Shown here piece after piece: positions 63,001 through 64,000 of a DNA stretch of 64,000 nt. The notes beneath the pieces are model-generated. The model was not told the origin of the DNA. It searched no databases and was given only the letters and a program-made list of their open reading frames with translations. The translations under genes were made by a program, and so were the position numbers. This DNA is from Siderastrea radians (Eukaryota; Cnidaria; Anthozoa; Scleractinia; Rhizangiidae), in assembly GCA_964017195.1 (NCBI GenBank), contig OZ024890.1, positions 24,483,701 through 24,547,700 of the forward strand, in the 5' to 3' direction. The stretch's first letter is position 1; each line of letters starts with the position of its first letter.

Positions 63001-63443
63001 ATGAACATTATGAAAACTTCAACATCGCAAGGTGGGTTGGGTGGAGGGGCATAGACTAAGTATGGAAGTAGGTTGACGAGCTTCCCCTCTCCAATACAGA
63101 AATATGCCTACATATTGACTCCAGCTTTTATTGCACATTAAATTGTTTGTCGTGTACAGGTATTCCTGAGCAATAATCTTTTTTAACTTCAGGTATTGCT
63201 GGTGTCTGCCTTATGGACTTCATCAAGTGGATGACTGGGTCCCCTCAAGTTCCACCTTTAGGATTTCCTAAGAGGTTCACTGTAGAATTTGTTCATGGTT
63301 GTCGTACCGGTTGTTGCTGTCGACCTACAGCATCAACATGTGATATAACTATAAAGTTACCTGTCCATATTAACAATGAGAAAAACATGGAGGAAATGAT
63401 TGCTTCAGCTGTGCAAGAGTCTTATGGATTTGGTTTAATTTAA
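44156..63443 (+). CDS. Zinc-ribbon HECT-type E3 ubiquitin ligase-like protein, five exons
   Basis: The exons are 44156-45428, 45864-46096, 62146-62279, 62551-62828 and 63193-63443. Every junction has GT-AG ends and matching phase, giving about 722 residues. The start ATG is chosen because an N-terminal zinc ribbon (C3, C6, C17, C20) follows at once. Residues about 296-317 form a UBZ4-like finger (CPICHSLHPVDQIEEHADSC). A HECT domain begins near residue 400 (VVFSGEPAIDDGG) and ends with the catalytic-type Cys at about 689 in RPTASTCDITIKLP. Known: HECT ligases take ubiquitin on this Cys before passing it to a substrate. The domain is rather short, resembling G2E3-like proteins. Intron 2 (46097-62145) holds a 15.75-kb Polinton in antisense. 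The gene itself appears intact. The substrate is unknown. Confidence 0.85.
45429..45863 (+). other. Intron 1 of the HECT gene
   Basis: It starts GTAAAT and ends TTGACAG. It is AT-rich with nothing else recognised. Confidence 0.8.
46139..46144. repeat. Target site duplication, left (TATATA)
   Basis: It is identical to 61897-61902. Because the site is an AT alternation, a one-base shift of the boundary cannot be excluded. Confidence 0.8.
46145..46600. repeat. Left terminal inverted repeat of the Polinton
   Basis: It pairs with about 61470-61896. It has two insertions relative to the right copy: about 18 bases (near 46158) and a 12-base repeat in CGTCCAAGATGG (near 46190). An internal pair of about 46-base repeats (GGCATTTGGTAGGG ... 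CCACCCTTCCAG) is present in both arms, followed by a GCG-rich block and CTAAAAGTGCGCT. Confidence 0.9.
46657..47235 (-). CDS. Possible exonuclease-like Polinton protein, 192 aa
   Basis: The ATG at 47235 opens the leftmost gene of the element. An N-terminal hydrophobic strand (VCLLLGFEGFYI) is followed by YYCRELGW. The C-terminal half has LVAYKGGQAVKDTL, LEHWGCKKIQSL and a CGHH...CAAVKCNTFRQWLEW pattern with paired Cys/His. The overall order of strand, REL(G/A) motif, KGG block and C-terminal CGHH recalls proteins encoded in other animal Polintons and large DNA viruses that look like RNase H-fold (DEDD) exonucleases. The canonical acidic residues are not all evident, so activity is doubtful. 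The assignment is tentative and comes from pattern memory, not a search. Confidence 0.45.
   Translation of the reverse strand: MPSTEPLHKVCLLLGFEGFYIQNQYYCRELGWSAVKEGVCGNIKYRMPMTLKQIKGRDRLNVAYVTARVHGLAFDDDPTEEAKPYACFEQDVQDLYHKYKTDDRPLVAYKGGQAVKDTLKKLGIEAINLEHWGCKKIQSLLDPDTEPPEEDCGHHERGYCAAVKCNTFRQWLEWAKQQDDLNPTLGNLHFWD
47357..48562 (-). CDS. Coiled-coil Polinton protein with a duplicated module, 401 aa
   Basis: The ATG is at 48562 and the frame overlaps the preceding small frame by four bases. The protein is highly charged and helical. A module of about 130 residues occurs twice, at about 124-255 and 261-390. Each copy begins SFQEA, continues with an ETM helix, RIEKARQRMAIVDRNIDEIK or AIKKAQQKRAIVERNIEAIK, then YGDDDES or YGEEDAT, and ends YHQL-x-x-FP before a proline-rich linker. 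No enzymatic motif is visible. Location among capsid genes suggests a structural, scaffold or DNA-organising role, but this is inference. The gene is intact. Confidence 0.6.
   Translation of the reverse strand: MSEKYAKEMILVPKPPEEGQTGGQAADEGMTQFWKRRLLVDELAHAPHVDKMMKLMEDMKESEGRALPPSVPDYGLGSSDYFRSQRQLQNVQPRTIQSVFKDTPRSTKTSRTPPQVPFRNTLPGSFQEAFKRQETMDQDLETFRKQAEADLTAAMKSGNTTRIEKARQRMAIVDRNIDEIKAQDSELDDLEWDRPDKDKQNTYGDDDESLWRQDRRAALQQRQIQRYHQLERMFPQPGMPPPPPLSPPSKDPVSTTRPPLATSFQEAVERDETMAREFEEFRARAQEALTKAQKQGDPQAIKKAQQKRAIVERNIEAIKDQDEQIDQLFLPRAKKQDRMTYGEEDATQRRQETLESLHNRRDKLYHQLKKLFPPPRIKPTQRGQGSAAPIVWYKPRGWVEE
48559..48762 (-). CDS. Small amphipathic protein frame between hexon and coiled-coil genes
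   Basis: The frame reads VYDGVIPIPTEVKVPLKKHI and ends LLPFVRAGLNALTR, a basic amphipathic helix. It overlaps the hexon-like gene by about 20 bases and the next gene by four. It has no ATG. The first possible initiator is TTG at 48762, and the frame remains open upstream inside the hexon gene. It may be expressed from a non-AUG start, by frameshifting or by splicing, or its start has been lost. Similar short basic frames occur beside capsid genes in other Polintons, but I cannot name it. Confidence 0.45.
   Translation of the reverse strand: MTDLIRNVYDGVIPIPTEVKVPLKKHIKEIRRLSGLTTPLYERRALLLSLGKRLLPFVRAGLNALTR
48743..49681 (-). CDS. Hexon-like major capsid protein, 312 aa
   Basis: It is recognised by TTQFIIGPVNNFGYSCIRQV followed by YRQYFETLLE and a WYRDVAGQM block. 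This is the pattern of the Polinton/adintovirus major capsid protein (double jelly-roll type, the F54H12.2-like family). The upstream in-frame codon at 49693 is GTG. The first ATG is 49681, but ATG 49645 has the stronger ACCATGG context seen in neighbouring genes, so the real start may be there. At 300-312 residues it is shorter than most major capsid proteins of this group, which may mean a shortened C-terminal jelly roll. No internal stop. Confidence 0.65.
   Translation of the reverse strand: MFFTDDAHTSSTMDTTTTLSLKEDRGPYNYRPQRPIDATEYKWQFEDIKPLTTSSTPLQFRIDDRPYPFCPREMELHLKVKFKLADAKAPAYHNTTTQFIIGPVNNFGYSCIRQVRCKVNNAETESASGVNLAYRQYFETLLETDPWDEMSKLKRQGWYRDVAGQMEKWGGKLDDAATQNASGIARQQNLVNSTGEYEFNVTPIPSNFTQIEQNVPPNTKVEFDIEFNTPAFALMARKYKDDGNGQVATSSNKVSFEVLVSQCFIRVFYRVPRESIVKYMEEQVEDFNIRWMGKTNTTSQYRGITRFDRSDP
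49712..50488 (-). CDS. Basic core-like protein with Gly-rich hydrophobic repeats, 258 aa
   Basis: The ATG at 50488 (ACCATGG) is preferred. It lies 10 bases after the stop of the 776-residue gene. The protein alternates YQEGG and GG-hydrophobic segments (GGILPLLASLFSS) with three clusters of five or six Lys/Arg (RKKKKKK, KKKKKRS, RRRRRPRR). A 63-bp tandem duplication encodes GGILPLLASLFSSQRGMGKQT twice. The strongly basic, low-complexity composition and position beside the capsid gene resemble DNA-condensing core proteins of adenovirus-like viruses. That role is inference. No enzymatic motif. Confidence 0.55.
   Translation of the reverse strand: MVMKKRFAFHDWVDVSPPFQAGGQTYKEGTPPYQEGGWSPLWALAGQGATSVGKDVMCQAAKRFRQSFCQKDEDEAPPRKKKKKKTTQQGGVQPLVSWLDQLGAGGNTYRAGTDPYQEGGILPLLASLFSSQRGMGKQTGGILPLLASLFSSQRGMGKQTGGFLGPIIEPIGDLIKMGFQKKAAQRGRGAGSQKKKKKRSKYITGSSVLDPQTTLNRLFRRAGQRPIGVLPDVISGPQVGMGRRRRRPRRSHCFQGLP
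50498..52828 (-). CDS. Large two-module Polinton structural-type protein, 776 aa
   Basis: The ATG at 52828 overlaps the integrase stop by eight bases. Two related halves are visible. Each starts with a strand-rich segment: FVLYLNSADQGTHPLEPG at about residue 8, and VTLESNAQKEVFPNNHPAEF at about 490. Each then has a WKVAL or WEVGL motif followed by a Y/P-H-S/T-W/Y segment, and ends with IPFYTGLVGLSLYFHRG (about 470) or PIPFQGGEVTATLYFRRR (C-terminus). The second half keeps IYVHCDIIEPVYIG and FRDIKIDIRDNLG. The single-module form is common in cnidarian Polintons, often next to the integrase, and may be a minor capsid or penton-like protein. Here the two halves look like a tandem fusion. Function is inferred from context only. 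Confidence 0.6.
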   Translation of the reverse strand: MSESHPRDFVLYLNSADQGTHPLEPGVTTVRAAFRQELERPLTLSEDWKVALLSLVYTHSYGNAVLKSPQDFHYDVKDLSEVGPPLRTLQLSPHKHFTPVGHVLEDLVEQLKVPVIPTLSGGKYHYGQLHLDSPGTTDMNFPTNPKLDYFRRDLVDTYLATHGFGSLPTTFPRIKQYINDATLTLMGADKVKYIWTLLDSPTRPTTHYAIEMWSQGYYDLGESLALFMGFLEPDPTRPGQTRIVAHNTVYADTGAGTRGNWVVSRLDLDHVGIIQQDFQLGGVRIHLNIAIERLQHMFERKAVFDMGAWIQDPSPFTPHMRGASPLVLVSLEPGRWGLQAAPLKSARFAHGLDKVVGAASVTGRLQVLPNLQTPLGNDIVLSNVDFSKCYAELDIVELSVTGGRQRHVLGTVPLPSQTYGQTCGYYPQHLDFRALAAPTRRLNQLRVHLRNADNRGIPFYTGLVGLSLYFHRGPTPTSLTSLGMSFQGGRRVTLESNAQKEVFPNNHPAEFRLRLPEMWKLDSSWEVGLVQLLLPHTWHNILDRQVPFRVHYNSTFNVTMYLPAGAYVTVQDVVEGWMGVMEANIPSNDRASFASLKVELDGKGFYTWTFPDAEFSVYIPAWLARVLGYLEWETWNVPFYYRSDQRHPTVEITQRDADGRPTEVELTRSHTMAKHSQTRVWATISKNSFQNIYVHCDIIEPVYIGSQMAKVILTHGVNTKKQRLEDVTIPHLIFYPLIQLQFRDIKIDIRDNLGRPIPFQGGEVTATLYFRRRALP
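52821..53933 (-). CDS. Polinton integrase with C-terminal chromodomain, 370 aa
   Basis: The ATG is at 53933. The rve/DDE core has its first Asp in WQADLVEM (about D81), the second in TDQGKEFYN (about D146) and the Glu in VVERFNRTLKE (about E180), with 33 residues between the last two. The usual HHCC zinc domain is not seen; the N-terminus instead has a YTLHRPRRVRFPR stretch. A C-terminal chromodomain-like segment, VLVNWQGVAPSYRSWIPTRA, could read chromatin marks at the target. Known: Polinton integrases resemble retroviral integrases and insert the element with 6-bp duplications, which fits the TATATA flanks. All catalytic residues are present and the frame is open. Confidence 0.88.
   Translation of the reverse strand: MKASSLPSSLEYLYLGDDSPYALSGNTQSLLEAGRSLGIPQKTTLRYLQGEPTYTLHRPRRVRFPRSKTVVDPHLDSTWQADLVEMQDRQLIAANKRTRYLLTVIDVLSKYAWVVALKSKRGTAVRDALQYVLETHPDRRPTYLQTDQGKEFYNKHVQQLLDDYDIQHYSTRGEPKAAVVERFNRTLKELTYKYMTAHNTPKYLEALPELVQRYNTRLHSSTQMVPADVTPDNASVIWRRLYKPTAPLTPYQFQVGDFVRTSKRVKRGAFGPQSYRGTFSQDVYVVSARHRSLYDGVNYYKLKTWQEEKVPGRFYEPQLQKVQPWPNHWRVKKKLKYKGRGPSRQVLVNWQGVAPSYRSWIPTRALKQYE
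53968..54597 (-). CDS. Two-TM membrane protein with SLATT-like architecture, 209 aa
   Basis: The ATG at 54597 has a better-context alternative at 54567 (CCATGG). The layout is an N-terminal helix with aromatic residues (YHCQWWCYRQRYFHF), two transmembrane helices (ALNALALVVTAVGMVVGSLM and SLWVTCLAALGVAL), and then a long helical cytosolic-type domain with FTTYAKTLTELRNYVRGLPF. This helix-2TM-helix order resembles the SLATT family of 2TM proteins, which is known from bacterial conflict systems and is also present in eukaryotic elements. I infer membrane insertion. Pore formation or a lytic or virion-membrane role is speculation. Confidence 0.5.
   Translation of the reverse strand: MLPSFPKRSTMASRTSVSLLEGTHLDTAAVEPGLLDELDALYAFYHCQWWCYRQRYFHFKWLHASLNALALVVTAVGMVVGSLMEDSLWVTCLAALGVALKGWNDFKKYPIKMDMCHFAFTTYAKTLTELRNYVRGLPFDEDTFLVKMQTLDDTITDFAPPVPDAYTQKYRARYKHVPVTGDSVDLRAPARLNATRVSLLEKKQAYKKP
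54603..55028 (-). CDS. Small helical protein with basic-acidic tail, 141 aa
   Basis: The ATG is at 55028. The first 85 residues look fully helical (LQFQQLLNNLGYSLLQFSNR). Residues 90-120 are low-complexity Lys/Glu/Gly-rich (KKGGGKEPKPKKTKRK). It sits five bases before the 2TM gene and just after the polymerase. No family recognised. It could be a DNA-binding or priming accessory protein, but nothing in the sequence shows this. Confidence 0.5.
   Translation of the reverse strand: MALRGKEELQFQQLLNNLGYSLLQFSNRMTDLIVAGSPELSLIARTQLMTSLGLLSMKTMELCQAWDQFEYAYKSTGISWPHDFDVAFPKKQAEEDDPKKGGGKEPKPKKTKRKHTGDTVVPPPSALDPSTEPLTESKKDI
55029..55267. other. Short non-coding gap between the polymerase remnant and the 141-aa gene
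   Basis: It has a poly-T run at 55127-55152, which would be A-rich on the coding strand and may serve as a polyadenylation or terminator region. Nothing else was seen. Confidence 0.4.
55268..59633 (-). pseudogene. Polinton protein-primed-type DNA polymerase B, broken
   Basis: The ATG is at 59633. Three C2H2 zinc fingers occupy about residues 1-80, and a fourth is at about 410-430. The exonuclease motif FDIE is near 58210, FHSGTYDLN near 57615 and a YNNLDVGPF block near 57235. Polymerase motif A (YDANALYLWAL) is near 56930, motif B (GNAGYGRF) near 56005 and motif C (DTDSLYM) near 55715. A very acidic stretch is encoded at about 57780-57900. There are three lesions: an in-frame TAA at 56688-56690 between motifs A and B, a second TAA at 55590-55592 after motif C, and a one-base frameshift near 55515. 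Similarity ends at a stop at 55268. Known: this enzyme replicates Polintons. This copy cannot make a full polymerase. Confidence 0.88.
59634..60005. other. Polymerase upstream region with (CA)n microsatellite
   Basis: At 59634-59880 there is AT-rich DNA with several GATTGACAG words, possibly the polymerase promoter region. A (GAAA)n run at 59920-59942 is followed by about 30 CA dinucleotides at 59943-60005. Confidence 0.7.
60006..60078 (-). tRNA. Degenerate tRNA-like sequence
   Basis: The minus strand has TAGTATAGTGGTAGAGC (A-box-like) and GGGGTTCGAGTCCCC (perfect T arm with B box), with the ends nearly complementary (six of seven pairs, several G-U). The D stem is weak and I could not fold a good anticodon arm, so this is more likely a tRNA relic or SINE head than a working tRNA. 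It abuts the CA repeat. Confidence 0.4.
60300..61110 (+). repeat. Diverged tandem duplication, about 400-bp unit, with splice-like boundaries
   Basis: Unit 1 (about 60335-60715) and unit 2 (about 60716-61105) share, in order, AAAACA...TTCACAC..A.GTAAG, GCTAAAAA, TTTTTTATCGCCTC, CGCGGTTCTGTTTAG and then a more conserved 60-base block. That block begins at 60651 and 61041 (GTCCAAGGATGTCCTGCCTG and GTCCAACGATGTCCTGCCTG). Each conserved block is preceded by a pyrimidine tract plus AG, and unit 1's block is followed by GTAAGC. No known protein results in any frame. Confidence 0.65.
61200..61469. other. AT-rich segment inside the right inverted repeat
   Basis: It contains A-runs (61203-61218, 61374-61388). 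The minus strand has GAGTTCGAATCCTGGTCGGG at about 61424-61443, another tRNA B-box-like word. No gene was recognised. Confidence 0.4.
61470..61896. repeat. Right terminal inverted repeat of the Polinton
   Basis: It is the inverted partner of 46145-46600, with the same GCC-rich block, the same doubled CCACCCTTCCAG-type unit, and the terminus ending GCTCAC. Confidence 0.9.
61897..61902. repeat. Target site duplication, right (TATATA)
   Basis: It is identical to 46139-46144. Confidence 0.8.
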
Positions 63444-64000
63444 GAGTCATTTCATGCTCAAGAACTTGTGAAATTGTATTTAGAACATTTGGGCCATGAT
63501 AACAGACAATCAGGGTCATCTACGTTGTTGTGTTTCAAACGTTTACCTCATTTTAATGCAGGCAGTGCTATTTAGCTTGAGCTGAGTTGCAGTCAGGCTC
63601 ACAGAAGCAAATTATAACCAATATTAGGGCTGCACAATTTATTACTAAGTGATGGAGGGGGTGGTGGTGGGGGGGGGGATTTAAAAAACAAAAAACTCCT
63701 GGAAGGAAAAACATCACGGAAACAAGAATTGAAGAAAAAAATTCCTGCATAGTGAGTATAGAAATGATGTATGCATATTAAAAAAAATACATACAGAGGA
63801 TTAATCCCAAAAAATTCCTGCTTAAACAATGGCTGTAAAAAACATTCTTGCAAACTAAAAATTGCCCCCCCCCCCACCCATATAATCCATATAATCAAAT
63901 CTTGTCACTTTTTGATAAAGTATTGCCATAACATACACTGTTCCATTTATGTTCGAAAATTGTAGCTTATTAGAGACAAAACAGTTCATTTTTTAGTCAA
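63444..64000. other. 3' flank of the HECT gene
   Basis: It is AT-rich with a G-tract at 63669-63679 and a C-tract at 63866-63876. No gene was recognised, and no unambiguous AATAAA was seen close to the stop codon. Confidence 0.4.

Overview
The window is animal nuclear DNA that I read as cnidarian, most likely a stony coral. This rests on gene-family style (a zinc-ribbon HECT gene, an IRG-type GTPase, GIY-YIG Penelope-like elements, Polintons), canonical GT-AG introns and dense AT-rich transposon debris. It is not prokaryotic. Only one host gene looks intact. Almost everything else is mobile DNA or its remains.

Region 1 (about 1-13,279) appears to be one complete, very large inverted-repeat transposon. 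It has imperfect terminal inverted repeats at 11-90 and about 13,190-13,270, and an 8/9-bp direct repeat on each side. Two long arms of a 20-bp tandem repeat face each other in opposite orientation (120-6,885 and 9,580-12,715). Between them lies the two-exon 3' part of a MULE-type transposase with a SWIM zinc finger (7,432-8,682).

Region 2 (13,280-43,700) is a transposon graveyard. It holds nested inverted-repeat elements (13.9-15.2 kb), a Penelope-like GIY-YIG remnant (15.6-16.4 kb), a RecQ-like helicase fragment, and tRNA-derived SINEs. It also holds a Gypsy-type gag fragment, LINE 3' ends (26.8 and 32.1 kb), a broken Crypton/DUF3504-type tyrosine recombinase (29.0-30.5 kb) and several hairpin elements. 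An 89-bp minisatellite lies at 35.9-37.6 kb and a 948-bp foldback element at 41.6-42.5 kb. Pieces of IRG-type GTPase genes lie on the minus strand: two duplicated P-loop exons (18.3 and 41.2 kb) and one decayed body (25.1-26.1 kb).

Region 3 (44,156-63,443) is a five-exon host gene on the plus strand encoding a zinc-ribbon/UBZ-like/HECT protein of about 722 residues. All exon phases agree and the catalytic-type Cys is present. Its second intron contains a complete 15.75-kb Polinton/adintovirus-like element (46,145-61,896) flanked by TATATA. All recognised genes of that element lie antisense to the host gene. From right to left they are a zinc-finger protein-primed-type DNA polymerase B (broken), a small helical protein, a two-TM protein, a chromodomain integrase, a 776-residue two-module protein, a basic core-like protein, a hexon-like capsid protein, a small amphipathic frame, a coiled-coil protein with a duplicated module, and a possible exonuclease-like protein. 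The polymerase carries two in-frame stops and one frameshift, while the other frames are open. I recognised no packaging ATPase or adenain-type protease.

No database or alignment tool was available. Family names come from motif recognition.
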